Shown here piece after piece: positions 33,709 to 42,428 of a stretch of 64,000 nt of DNA; positions within the stretch are counted from its first letter, which is position 1; each line of letters opens with the position of its first letter. The position numbers and the translations under genes are program-made. The stretch lies in the NCBI GenBank assembly GCA_963974935.1, contig CAXBEV010000005.1, positions 124,001-188,000 of the forward strand. Direction: 5' to 3'. The DNA comes from UBA4479 sp963974935 (GTDB lineage Bacteria; Pseudomonadota; Alphaproteobacteria; Rhodospirillales; Casp-alpha2). The notes under the pieces are model-generated. The model had not been told where the DNA came from and ran no database searches. It saw nothing but the letters and a program-made list of their open reading frames with translations.

Positions 33709-34506
33709 TCAGGTTGGGGTTGGGTCTGGCACGCCCGGGCCACGGGCGATGAAGAAGGGGTTTTTGAGGCCAGGCTTACCGTAGCTGAGCGCGCGCCCGT
33801 CTTCGGTGATCACCTCGCCGCCGGCAAACATCAACACTGCATGCGCGGCGGCGGTGTCCCATTCCATGGTCGGACCGAAGCGCGGATAGACGTCGGCCTT
33901 GCCCTCGGCAATGCGACAGAATTTAAGACTGGAGCCCGCGCTGGTGCGCTCTTTGACGTTGAGCCCATTGAGGTAAGCCTCAGTCTCAGGCGTGTTGTGG
34001 CTTTTTGATGCGATGGCGACCAAGCCGTCGGCGGGGGCGCGGCGGCAGGCGATCTGAATGGCGCGGCCTTCGCCACCGTATTGCACGAACACGCCGGCGC
34101 GGGTCGCGATGAAGGTGTCTTGTGTGACCGGCAGGTGTACCGCGCCCAACACCGGCATGCCGAGTTCGATCAGCGCGATGTTGACGGTAAACTCGCCGTT
34201 TTTGTTGATGAATTCTTTGGTGCCGTCGAGCGGATCGATCAGCCAGAACGGCTTGTCGCCGATGTTCGGCATCTTGCCGGCGGCGACGGATTCCTCGCCG
34301 ACCAGCGGAATGTCAGTACCGATTTTAGTGCGGATTTCGCGAAAGATCAGGTTTTCCGCTTTGGTGTCGGCCTCGGTGACGGGAGATTTGTCGCCCTTGG
34401 TGGCGACGTCAAAATCGCTCGTATAGACCTTCATGATGACCTCGCCGGCGCGCTTGGCGATGTCGCCGATTTGTTCGGCTAGGCCGATCGTGATGTTGAG
34501 GGGCAT
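33709..34506 (-). CDS. cysQ: 3'(2'),5'-bisphosphate nucleotidase CysQ
   Basis: Removes phosphate from PAP, a by-product of sulfate assimilation. The 265-residue protein has the inositol-monophosphatase family metal sites GEES and WLIDPLDGTKEF, and a C-terminal WDTAAAHAVLMFAGG. GGGAG precedes the ATG. It forms a small operon with the Sua5 gene. Confidence 0.93.
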   Translation of the reverse strand: MPLNITIGLAEQIGDIAKRAGEVIMKVYTSDFDVATKGDKSPVTEADTKAENLIFREIRTKIGTDIPLVGEESVAAGKMPNIGDKPFWLIDPLDGTKEFINKNGEFTVNIALIELGMPVLGAVHLPVTQDTFIATRAGVFVQYGGEGRAIQIACRRAPADGLVAIASKSHNTPETEAYLNGLNVKERTSAGSSLKFCRIAEGKADVYPRFGPTMEWDTAAAHAVLMFAGGEVITEDGRALSYGKPGLKNPFFIARGPGVPDPTPT

Positions 34507-34581
34507 CTTTTTCTCCCGCGTTTTGACCGTCGCGGGACCATCGCGCCCCGGTGCGATTTAGTCAACGGCGAGAACGTGAGC

Positions 34582-34668
34582 GGGGAGATCCCGGGTCGCT
34601 GCGCCATTCCGGGATGACGATGTTTTTGAGTTCGTCATCCCGGACGCGCAGCGACCCGGGACCTCCCC
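34582..34668. repeat. Nested palindromic repeat, family A, copy 3
   Basis: Arms GGGGAGATCCCGG and CCGGGACCTCCCC with inner CCGGGATGACGA and TCGTCATCCCGG. It ends 2 bases from the stop of the MEMO-AMMECR1 gene. Confidence 0.85.
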
Positions 34669-34669
34669 G

Positions 34670-36088
34670 TCACGTAAGATGAATCTCCTCGGCGATAAAG
34701 CGGCTGGCCTCGAAGGTCTCGGACCAATGGTCTGCCGCCATCCCGGCTTTGTGCTTGAGTTGGCCCAAGAACACATCCGGTGTCGGGAGTTGTTCCCACA
34801 CCGATGGCAAGAATAGGGCGCGCTGGTTGCCGTCCGAAATTACCAAGCCGTCGACACCGGGGCGGAGTTGGCTGAGTAGGTCGGCTTCGTCGGTGACCTG
34901 CATCGGTATTTGCGGGCTGAGCACGGATATCGACAACTTCAACGTTTCGTATTCGTCTGCCGTGACAGGCGGAAAGCGGGGGTCTTTGAACGCGGCCTTA
35001 TAGGCATTCTCGGCGACGTCGACGGCCAACGGGCGATGCGCTTGTGCAGACCCGATGCAGCCCCTGAGCTGGCCGCTTGCGGTCTTTAGGGTAACGAACG
35101 CGGCGCCGTCGTCGCTGAGCGCGTTCGGCACGCCCTTGATTTGTTTCAGCATTTGCCCCGTTTTCAAGCCGGTGCGGATGCTGGCATCGGCGATCTGCAA
35201 CAGCGCGTCGCCGTGGGTCTGCAGTAATTGCTTGGTCGCGGCCTCAAAGTCTTCGGCGGGGGCCTTACAAGTGTCAGCAGCCTCAGGCGCGTCGTCACTT
35301 TCATAAAACGCCCAAGCGCCATAGCCGACCACTTTGTCTTTGCTGCCCGCCGTGTCGCCGGAATTGCACATATCGACGGTTTCGACCCGCATGCCGCGCT
35401 GCTTTGCCAGATGCAAAAGACCGCTGACGGGAAACCGCCCACACGCACCGTTACGCTCGATCTTGTCAGGTGCGAACGCGGTGATAGCGTCTGCGGTCCG
35501 GGCATCGATAGCCCGCGCGCCATCGTAATCTAAAAAGTGGCTGAGGTCGGACGAAATCACGATCAACGTTTCGGGCCCGCCCCACAGCTTTTGCAGCACT
35601 GCGGCGACGTCTGCGGGCGATGCTTCACCGACGACGATGGGCACGACTTTGAAGTCCGTCAGCAGTTCTTGCAGGAACGGCAGATGCACTTCCAGCGAAT
35701 GCTCCTGCGCGTGTGTCGCCGGGAATGCAGTGACCCCCGGCATATCGATGATCAGGCTTTCGGCGTCTTTGTCGACGGGGACGCGGCCCAACGGCGTCTC
35801 GAACCCGTCGGCGCCGGACAGCGCCAAACCGCGTACGGCAACCCGGTGGCAGGGGCCCATCAGGATCACCCGCGTGATGATGTCGCGCGCCGGTTTGAGC
35901 CGCGCATAAATCTTGCCCGCCGTCGCGCCCGAATACCGATACCCCGCATGCGGCGCGATGATTGCTTTCGGCGCTGTTGTCGACGTTGGGGCGGGCGCAT
36001 TTAGGTACGCTTGTACGTCTCGTTTTAAGACGTCGGGCGCGTCTGGATAAAACATCCCCGCGACAGCAGCTTTTCGAATGGCGGTCAT
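34670..36088 (-). CDS. amrB: AmmeMemoRadiSam system proteins B and A fused (MEMO-AMMECR1)
   Basis: A 472-residue fusion. Residues 1 to about 262 are a MEMO domain: IIAPHAGYRYSG, GPCHRV, THAQEHSLEVHLPF, SSDLSHF and DMCNSGD. His47, His81 and Cys241 match the metal-binding His, His and Cys of human MEMO1. Residues about 285-470 are an AMMECR1 domain with LRGCIG (341-346), DPRFPPV and SISVLSP. The two proteins are often separate genes beside a radical SAM gene; here that gene is nearby at 37045 on the other strand. The function of the system is not established; iron or redox chemistry is suspected. Confidence 0.92.
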   Translation of the reverse strand: MTAIRKAAVAGMFYPDAPDVLKRDVQAYLNAPAPTSTTAPKAIIAPHAGYRYSGATAGKIYARLKPARDIITRVILMGPCHRVAVRGLALSGADGFETPLGRVPVDKDAESLIIDMPGVTAFPATHAQEHSLEVHLPFLQELLTDFKVVPIVVGEASPADVAAVLQKLWGGPETLIVISSDLSHFLDYDGARAIDARTADAITAFAPDKIERNGACGRFPVSGLLHLAKQRGMRVETVDMCNSGDTAGSKDKVVGYGAWAFYESDDAPEAADTCKAPAEDFEAATKQLLQTHGDALLQIADASIRTGLKTGQMLKQIKGVPNALSDDGAAFVTLKTASGQLRGCIGSAQAHRPLAVDVAENAYKAAFKDPRFPPVTADEYETLKLSISVLSPQIPMQVTDEADLLSQLRPGVDGLVISDGNQRALFLPSVWEQLPTPDVFLGQLKHKAGMAADHWSETFEASRFIAEEIHLT

Positions 36089-36257
36089 AGCGCGATTTTA
36101 GCTTATATTGAGGTGGCATGACACCCTTTGATGGGATCGGCATGCAAGGTCATGCCGCTGCGCTTGTCGGTGCCTATGTAGGACTCCCTGATTGAAAGAC
36201 CTTATCAAACTGGTACGAATGGGGTTCTTACATCAGGATATTCTTAGGAAAAAAAAG

Positions 36258-36920
36258 ATGACTGCGATGAGACAATTTTGTGTTTTGACGGTTTTGATTA
36301 TGCTCGTGCTGCCGCTGCAAGCCATCGCCGCAGAGCGCGTGGTCGGCAGCATTGAGCGCCAAAAGGGCGATGCCAGTCGCGTTGTCGCAGGCGAAAGCGC
36401 TTCGTTAAGCGTCGGCAGCCAACTTTTAGAAGGCGATCTTGTGCGCACCGGCGACGGTAGCCGTCTGGTGATCCGCTTTGACGATACATCGTCGCTGACC
36501 TTGGGCGAAAATGCCGAGGTCGCGATTGATGCGATGATCTACGAACCCGCCGGCCGGACGCCGGAATTGGGGGCGCAGTCGCTAAAATTCGTACAGGGCG
36601 TGTTTCGCTTTGTCTCTGGCAAGGTCTCCAAAAGCATGCCCGATCAGGTCGCGTTGAGGACACCCGTCGCCACCATCGGCATTCGTGGTACCGAGTTCGT
36701 GTTCGGCGAATTCACCGTCGGCATGCCGCCGGGCGAGTCGCATTACGGCTTCCAAATTTATCAGGGCGCCGTCGAGATTACGTCGTCCGAGGGTTCTGTA
36801 ACCCTGGATGAGCCGGGCGAGGGCACGTTCTTGCCGCTGACCGGCGTTGCCGCGCCGACCCCACCCAGCATATGGAGCGCCGAAGCCGCCGCCGAAGCAC
36901 GCGACAAGCTGGCGTTCTAA
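36258..36920 (+). CDS. Secreted FecR-domain protein
   Basis: A 220-residue protein with a signal peptide (cut after QAIAA, about residue 24) and a FecR/LRR-like beta domain: VGSIERQKGDASRV, LLEGDLVRTGDGSRLVIRFDDTSSLTLG, FVQGVFRFVSGKV, and RTPVATIGIRGTEFVF, which is the family core. No anti-sigma N-terminal domain or sigma gene is present, so it is likely a stand-alone periplasmic protein. The longest frame begins at TTG 36192; ATG 36258 has AGGA eight bases upstream and places the signal peptide correctly. Confidence 0.83.
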   Translation: MTAMRQFCVLTVLIMLVLPLQAIAAERVVGSIERQKGDASRVVAGESASLSVGSQLLEGDLVRTGDGSRLVIRFDDTSSLTLGENAEVAIDAMIYEPAGRTPELGAQSLKFVQGVFRFVSGKVSKSMPDQVALRTPVATIGIRGTEFVFGEFTVGMPPGESHYGFQIYQGAVEITSSEGSVTLDEPGEGTFLPLTGVAAPTPPSIWSAEAAAEARDKLAF

Positions 36921-36924
36921 ATAA

Positions 36925-37025
36925 GCCCCCCCTCACCTAACCTCTCCCCCAACATGGGGGAGAAGGGTGATTTGGCGTCAGGGTCCCTCTCCCCTGCGCA
37001 GCGAGGGAGAGGACAGGTGAGGGGG
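36925..37025. repeat. Palindromic intergenic repeat, family D
   Basis: CCCCCCTCACCTAACCTCTC at the left and GAGAGGACAGGTGAGGGGG at the right pair, with two inner hairpins (CTCCCCCAACATGGGGGAG; CCCTCTCCCCTGCGCAGCGAGGGAGAGG). It fills the gap between the FecR and radical SAM genes. Confidence 0.8.
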
Positions 37026-37038
37026 CGTGTGCTATAAT
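37010..37038 (+). promoter_or_regulatory. Candidate promoter giving a leaderless amrS mRNA
   Basis: A consensus TATAAT (37033-37038) stands 6 bases before the ATG at 37045, with AGGACA 17 bases upstream as a -35 (4 of 6 matches to TTGACA). Transcription would begin at or next to the ATG. No Shine-Dalgarno is present before that ATG. The -35 lies in the family D repeat. Confidence 0.5.
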
Positions 37039-37044
37039 GATTTC

Positions 37045-38172
37045 ATGACAGAAGGCGCCCCCATCATTGATGAGAGCTTCGCCGACGCCGTGCCGGCGCG
37101 TTATTGGCATGGGATCGACGACGGGCGGATTCAGTGCGATCTGTGTCCGCGGTTCTGCAAATTGCGGGACGGGCAGCGGGGGCTGTGTTTTGTCCGCGCG
37201 CGGCGCGGCGACGAGATGGTGCTGACGACCTATGGCCGGTCCAGCGGCTTCTGCATCGACCCGATCGAGAAAAAGCCCCTGAACCATTTTCTGCCGGGCA
37301 CGTCGGTGCTGAGTTTCGGCACCGCAGGCTGCAATCTGACGTGTACGTTTTGCCAAAACCATGACATCTCGAAATCGCGGGAATTCGATAAGTTGCAGGC
37401 CCAGGCGACGCCCGAGATGATTGCCGAGGCAGCGGTGAAAAGCGGCGCGCGGTCGGTGGCCTATACCTATAACGATCCGGTGATTTTTTTGGAGTACGCG
37501 GTCGATGTGGCCCAGGCGTGCCGGGCGCGCGGCGTTAAGAACGTGGCAGTGTCGGCGGGCTATATCTGTGCCGAGCCCCGTGTCGAATTCTTCAAATACA
37601 TGGATGCCGCGAACATTGATTTAAAAGCGTTCACCCAGGAATTTTATCGCAAGCTGTGTTCAGCGGATTTGGCGGCGGTGCAGGAAACGCTGATGTATCT
37701 GAAGCACGAAACCGACGTGTGGTTCGAGATCACCGATCTGCTGATCCCGGGCGAAAACGACTCCGAGCATGAGATTGAGGAAATGACGCAATGGATCGTC
37801 GAAAACCTCGGCCCCGATGTGCCGTTGCATTTTTCCGCGTTTCATCCCGATTGGAAGATGCTCGATAAGATAAGTACGCCGCCTGAAACGCTGATCCGGG
37901 CGCGTGAAATTGCGATCAAAAACGGCGTGCGTTATGCGTACACCGGCAATGTTCATGACAAGCCGACGCAAAGCACCTACTGCCACCAGTGCGGCGAGAT
38001 GCTGATCGGGCGCGATTGGTATGAATTGTCAGACTGGGGGCTACAGTTCGGCGGCAACCACATGGCGGACTGCAAAAATTGCGGCACGCAGCTGGCAGGC
38101 GTGTTCGAGGAAACCCGCGGCGATTGGGGGCGCAAGCGTGTGCCGTTGCATTTCAAGCGTCCGACAGCGTGA
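37045..38172 (+). CDS. amrS: AmmeMemoRadiSam system radical SAM enzyme
   Basis: A 375-residue radical SAM protein. The 4Fe-4S motif is CNLTCTFC (Cys96, 100, 103). It is preceded by a Cys-rich start (IQCDLCPRFCKL, GLCF: Cys31, 34, 38, 48) and followed by a C-terminal CHQCG and CKNCG pair, both usual in AmrS. YTYNDPVIFLEYAVD and HFSAFHPDWKM are family signatures. It works with the MEMO and AMMECR1 proteins; the substrate is unknown. The ATG at 37045 is preferred to the GTG at 37027. Confidence 0.93.
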   Translation: MTEGAPIIDESFADAVPARYWHGIDDGRIQCDLCPRFCKLRDGQRGLCFVRARRGDEMVLTTYGRSSGFCIDPIEKKPLNHFLPGTSVLSFGTAGCNLTCTFCQNHDISKSREFDKLQAQATPEMIAEAAVKSGARSVAYTYNDPVIFLEYAVDVAQACRARGVKNVAVSAGYICAEPRVEFFKYMDAANIDLKAFTQEFYRKLCSADLAAVQETLMYLKHETDVWFEITDLLIPGENDSEHEIEEMTQWIVENLGPDVPLHFSAFHPDWKMLDKISTPPETLIRAREIAIKNGVRYAYTGNVHDKPTQSTYCHQCGEMLIGRDWYELSDWGLQFGGNHMADCKNCGTQLAGVFEETRGDWGRKRVPLHFKRPTA

Positions 38173-38244
38173 CATTATAAGGCCGACCTGCTAAACGCGA
38201 CCCCATAAACGCATTGAAACAATATCGAAGCAGTCCATCGGTCC

Positions 38245-39252
38245 ATGACGAAAAAACACATCCTGATCGCGCTCAAGATCGTCGTTTCGGTGGGCTTGAT
38301 TTATTTTTTGTTCAGCGACATCGATTTGGGCGCCGAGCGCGACCGGATTATGTCTGCCGATATCGGCTTGGCCTTGGCCGCGTTGGCGATGCTGTACCTT
38401 CAGATGGCGCTGGCCGGTGCGCGCTGGTGGGCGACGCTCCGGGCTTTTGAAAAACCGTTACCGCTGATCGAAATGACCCGGCTGTTTTATATTGGTGTGT
38501 TCTTCAGCCAGGCGCTGCCGTCATCTGTGGGCGGCGATCCTATCCGGATTTACATGGCCTATAAAGGCGGCTTGCCGCTGTCGAAATCGATCAACAGCGT
38601 GATGCTGGAACGCGGCGTCGCGATTATCGGCTTGGTGCTGCTGGTTGCGGTGTTGTTTCCGATCATTTCCGATAAGTTGACCGACGAGATGCGGATGCTG
38701 GCGCTGTCGGGATTGGGCGCGCTGGGCGTGGGCATTGTCGGTGGGCTCACATTTATTATGTTCTTGGACCGCGTGCCGGCACGCTTTCAACATTTTCGAC
38801 TGGTGATGGGGTTGGCGCATTTGGCGTCCGATACGCGGCGCTTGTTTCTGTCGCCGGCGAACGCGCTGCACGCCATCTTTTGGGGTGTGCTCGCGCACGC
38901 GAATATGGCGCTTAGCGTGTATTTCCTGGCTGCTTCGTTGGATTTGCCGGTGACATGGATCGATAGCATGGTGTTGACTCCGCCGGTGCTGTTGATGACG
39001 ACCCTACCGATTTCCATCGGCGGTTGGGGGGTGCGTGAATACGCCATGCAATGGGCGTTTGGGCTGGTCGGGGTGTCGGCGGGCGGTGCGGTGGCACTGT
39101 CGGTATGCCTGGGCGTGATGGCCATCGTGATGGCGGCGCCTGCCGGTATCTTGTGGCTGCTGGGCCGCAAAAAGGGTGAAGTGTTTTCCGCTGCCGAAGC
39201 CGAAGCCGCCGTCGAAGAAGAGCTTTCGCACAGCGGCGAGACGCCGAAATAA
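38245..39252 (+). CDS. Flippase-like membrane protein (LPG synthase TM domain family)
   Basis: A 335-residue protein with about eight TM helices. SQALPSSVGGDPIRIYMAYKGGLPLSKSINSVMLERG and PISIGGWGVREYAMQWAFG match the UPF0104/lysylphosphatidylglycerol synthase transmembrane family. The catalytic aminoacyl transferase domain of MprF is absent, so it may be a lipid or glycolipid flippase. The end is a charged Glu/Ala tail. It follows amrS by 72 bases on the same strand. Confidence 0.82.
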   Translation: MTKKHILIALKIVVSVGLIYFLFSDIDLGAERDRIMSADIGLALAALAMLYLQMALAGARWWATLRAFEKPLPLIEMTRLFYIGVFFSQALPSSVGGDPIRIYMAYKGGLPLSKSINSVMLERGVAIIGLVLLVAVLFPIISDKLTDEMRMLALSGLGALGVGIVGGLTFIMFLDRVPARFQHFRLVMGLAHLASDTRRLFLSPANALHAIFWGVLAHANMALSVYFLAASLDLPVTWIDSMVLTPPVLLMTTLPISIGGWGVREYAMQWAFGLVGVSAGGAVALSVCLGVMAIVMAAPAGILWLLGRKKGEVFSAAEAEAAVEEELSHSGETPK

Positions 39253-39363
39253 TACGACGTGGCGCGCTTTGGTTATAACGGCCGCAATAACGCTCCCTTG
39301 AACGTTTGCGCGCGGCGGATACACTCACATCAACACTCACATTAGATCGGATAGAGGTTCTTC

Positions 39364-40866
39364 ATGAAAATCAGCTTTGCTAACCCGGCCGCCCCCACTA
39401 AAGGAACTGCCGTCGTGCTTTGCAGCGAAGGCGGCAAGTGGTCAAAGACCGCGGCAGCCCTTGATACCAAGTTAAAAGGGGCTCTCAAGCGTGCCGCCAA
39501 AGCGTCAAGCTTTGAAGGCAAGAAGAACCAAACCATGATCGTGCTGGCACCGGGCGGCTCATCGCTGGACCGGGTGTTGTGCTTGGGTCTCGGCAAGCCT
39601 GCCGACATCACGCCGGAAAGCTTGGTTGAGGTCGGCGGGACCTTGTTCGCCACCATCGGCACCGTTGCCGGGCCGGTCACGGTGCACGCGGACGGTATCG
39701 ATAAAAGCAGCCTTAAAGCTGCCGACATCGCGGCAAACTTGGGCTACGGCGCAACGCTCCGCTCGTACGTGTTTGAAAAGTACAAATCGAAAAAGGCCGA
39801 CGACAAGAAAACCCCGCTGGCTGCGCTCTCCATCCTGTGCGACGGCGCAGCTGCGGCGCGGACCACGTTCGGCAGACTCTCCAAGATCGCAGACGGCGTT
39901 CACTTCACCCGCGACTTGGTGTCCGAGCCGGCGAACGTTCTGTACCCTAAAGAATTTGCACAGCGCCTGAAAAAAGACCTCACCAAGGTCGGCGTGAAAG
40001 TGACGATCTTGGGCGAAAAAGAAATGCGCAAACTCGGCATGGGCTCGCTGTTGTCGGTCGGTGACGGTTCGGTCCGTGAAAGCCAAATGGTGGTCATGGA
40101 ATGGAACGGCTTGCCAGCGTCGAAAAAGAAAACCTCCAAGCCGATTTCGTTCATCGGCAAGGGTGTGTGCTTCGATACCGGCGGCATCTCGTTGAAGCCC
40201 GCGGCCAGCATGGAAGACATGAAATGGGATATGGGCGGCGCCGGTGTGGTGTCGGGTCTGATGAAGGCGTTGGCCGGGCGTAAAGCCAAGTGTCACGTGG
40301 TCAGCGCGGTTGGCCTGGTCGAAAATATGCCTGACGGCAATGCGACGCGACCCGGCGACATCGTCAAATCGATGTCCGGGCAAACCATCGAAATCCTCAA
40401 TACTGACGCCGAAGGTCGCTTGGTGCTTTGCGATGTCCTGCACTATGTGAACACCAAGTATAAGCCGGAGTTCATGGTCGATTTGGCGACGTTGACCGGC
40501 GCCATCATCGTCGCACTCGGAAACGAGCGGGCGGGGCTTTTCTCCAACGACGACAAACTGGCTGAGCGTATCCATACCGTCGGCGAAACCATTGGTGAAC
40601 GCGTCTGGCGACTGCCGCTGGGCGAGGAATACAACAAGGACCTGAACACCGATGCGGCGGATATGAAAAACATCGGCAGTGGGCGCGGGGCTGGTTCAAT
40701 CACGGCTGCGCAATTCCTGCAGCGCTTCGTCGGCGACACGCCTTGGGTGCACTTGGACATCGCTGGTGTGACGTGGTCGAAAAAAGATACCACCCTGGTG
40801 CCGCGCGGTGGCACCGCGTTCGGCGTGCGCTTGCTTGAGCGTTTCGTCGCTGATCACTACGGCTGA
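39364..40866 (+). CDS. pepA: Leucyl aminopeptidase (cytosol aminopeptidase)
   Basis: A 500-residue M17 metallopeptidase that removes N-terminal residues from peptides. The C-terminal catalytic domain has VCFDTGGISLKP, NMPDGNATRPGD, and the signature NTDAEGRLVL, plus ATLTGAIIVALG. In E. coli PepA also binds DNA in cer recombination and carAB control. The pepA-holC order here is the same as in E. coli. Confidence 0.96.
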   Translation: MKISFANPAAPTKGTAVVLCSEGGKWSKTAAALDTKLKGALKRAAKASSFEGKKNQTMIVLAPGGSSLDRVLCLGLGKPADITPESLVEVGGTLFATIGTVAGPVTVHADGIDKSSLKAADIAANLGYGATLRSYVFEKYKSKKADDKKTPLAALSILCDGAAAARTTFGRLSKIADGVHFTRDLVSEPANVLYPKEFAQRLKKDLTKVGVKVTILGEKEMRKLGMGSLLSVGDGSVRESQMVVMEWNGLPASKKKTSKPISFIGKGVCFDTGGISLKPAASMEDMKWDMGGAGVVSGLMKALAGRKAKCHVVSAVGLVENMPDGNATRPGDIVKSMSGQTIEILNTDAEGRLVLCDVLHYVNTKYKPEFMVDLATLTGAIIVALGNERAGLFSNDDKLAERIHTVGETIGERVWRLPLGEEYNKDLNTDAADMKNIGSGRGAGSITAAQFLQRFVGDTPWVHLDIAGVTWSKKDTTLVPRGGTAFGVRLLERFVADHYG

Positions 40867-40882
40867 GGATATCGCCCTTCGG

Positions 40883-41329
40883 ATGACCGAAATCGGCTTT
40901 TATCACCTGACCCGCTCGGGACTTGAACAGGTCCTGCCGCAGCTTTTGCAAAAGACATTGGCTGCGGGCAAGCGGGCCTTGGTGGTGCTGGGCTCGGAAG
41001 ACCGTGTGCGTGATATAGACAGCCATCTGTGGTCGTTCGAACCTGCATCCTGGCTGCCGCACGGCACGCCCCGTGACAAAGACCCGGAAGAACAACCGGT
41101 GTGGCTTTCGACCGAAGACACCAATCTCAACGCCGCCACATTTTTGTTTTTAGCCGACGGCGCCGTGTCCGAAAAAACAGAGAACTTCGAGCGCTGTTTC
41201 GATATCTTCGATGGTCACAACGAAGATGCCGTCGCGGCTGCGCGTGCACGTTGGAAAACCCTCAAAGATGCCAATCATACACTGACATACTGGCAGCAAA
41301 GCGATCGCGGCTGGGAACAGAAAGCGTAG
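40883..41329 (+). CDS. holC: DNA polymerase III subunit chi
   Basis: A 148-residue protein: EIGFYHLTRSGLEQVLPQLL, RALVVLGSEDRVRDIDSHLWSF, SWLPHG and PVWLSTED are typical of chi, which links the clamp loader to SSB. The longest frame begins inside pepA at 40808; ATG 40883 lies 16 bases past the pepA stop and fits the family start. Confidence 0.93.
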   Translation: MTEIGFYHLTRSGLEQVLPQLLQKTLAAGKRALVVLGSEDRVRDIDSHLWSFEPASWLPHGTPRDKDPEEQPVWLSTEDTNLNAATFLFLADGAVSEKTENFERCFDIFDGHNEDAVAAARARWKTLKDANHTLTYWQQSDRGWEQKA

Positions 41330-41388
41330 CAAGATCGATACGGTTCAAGTCAGAAATATAATTCAATAAACAACACCGGGAGAACATC

Positions 41389-42414
41389 ATGACGAAACGC
41401 TGGGTGAATCGGCCGGAAGGCTCGACGTGGGGGGATTGGGGAGATGACGACCAACTCGGCCGTGTGAACCTTTTGACCGCTGAGCGCATCAAGGCGGCAG
41501 CTGCCGAAGTGCAAGACGGCCTATCGTTTTGTCTGTCGCTGCCGTTGGATTTGCCGGGCGGCAACAGCGTAAACCCGAAGCGTCATCCGCCGAAGCTTGG
41601 GCCGGTGTTCCATCCGCCGGGTGGTAAGGATTATTATTACAACATGGACTGGTCGAAATGGCAGGACGGCAACATGGACGTTTCGTCCGATGAATGCACG
41701 ACACTGTGGAATCAGTATTCGACCCAGTGGGACAGCTTCGCACACGTCGGTCACCAGTTCGACGCCGATGGCGACGGTGCGCTTGAGCGCGTGTATTACA
41801 ACGGCTTCCGCGCCGACGAACACATTCTAGGCCCGGACCACCCCGACGGCATGGGCGCGCGCGCCCTGTCGGTGGCTGGTATGGCTAAGGCCGGTATGCA
41901 GGGCCGGGGCGTGATGCTCGACATGGTGCCGCATGTGGGGCTGGAACGCGCCGTCATCGGTTATGATGAATTGATGCGGATGATGGAAGCCGACAAGATC
42001 GACGTCGAAGAGGGGGATTTCTTCCTGTTCCACACCGGTTGGGACGACATGATCTTGGAAATGAACGGCGCGCCCGATGCCGAAAAATTACACGGCAGTG
42101 GTGCGGTGCTGAACGGCTATGACGACAAGCTGCTGCAATGGATCACCGACAGCGGCGTCGTCGCGTTGGTGTCCGACAATATGGCCGTCGAAGATTCCAA
42201 AGGCTACGGCGAGACTCAGGGTGGGTGCTCTCGTCTGCCGCTTCATCGCCATTGTCTGTTCCGCTTGGGCGTCCACTTGGGCGAGTTGTGGCACTTGTCT
42301 GAACTCGCAAACGCGCTGCGTGAACGGGGTCGGTCACGGTTCATGTTGACCGCACCGCCGCTCTGCCTGCCGGGTGCCGTCGGCTCACCGGTGACACCGA
42401 TTGCAACGATCTAG
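41389..42414 (+). CDS. Cyclase family protein (kynurenine formamidase-like)
   Basis: A 341-residue metal-dependent hydrolase of the PF04199 type. The metal-binding region reads TQWDSFAHVGHQFD, in place of the HxGTHxDxPxH of true kynurenine formamidases, as in the longer 'cyclase family' branch. GDFFLFHTGW is also conserved. The substrate is not known. CCGGGAGA precedes the ATG. It converges on the MFS gene with 14 bases between. Confidence 0.8.
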   Translation: MTKRWVNRPEGSTWGDWGDDDQLGRVNLLTAERIKAAAAEVQDGLSFCLSLPLDLPGGNSVNPKRHPPKLGPVFHPPGGKDYYYNMDWSKWQDGNMDVSSDECTTLWNQYSTQWDSFAHVGHQFDADGDGALERVYYNGFRADEHILGPDHPDGMGARALSVAGMAKAGMQGRGVMLDMVPHVGLERAVIGYDELMRMMEADKIDVEEGDFFLFHTGWDDMILEMNGAPDAEKLHGSGAVLNGYDDKLLQWITDSGVVALVSDNMAVEDSKGYGETQGGCSRLPLHRHCLFRLGVHLGELWHLSELANALRERGRSRFMLTAPPLCLPGAVGSPVTPIATI

Positions 42415-42428
42415 GTGAGGGGGCTACT

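Noticed and set aside
36192..36257. N-terminal extension of the FecR-domain protein from TTG
   Set aside because: It would put 22 charged residues before the signal peptide; ATG 36258 has AGGA at the right distance.
39559..40575. A 338-codon minus-strand frame inside pepA
   Set aside because: It is rich in His, Arg and Gln as typical of shadow frames; pepA motifs are intact on the plus strand.
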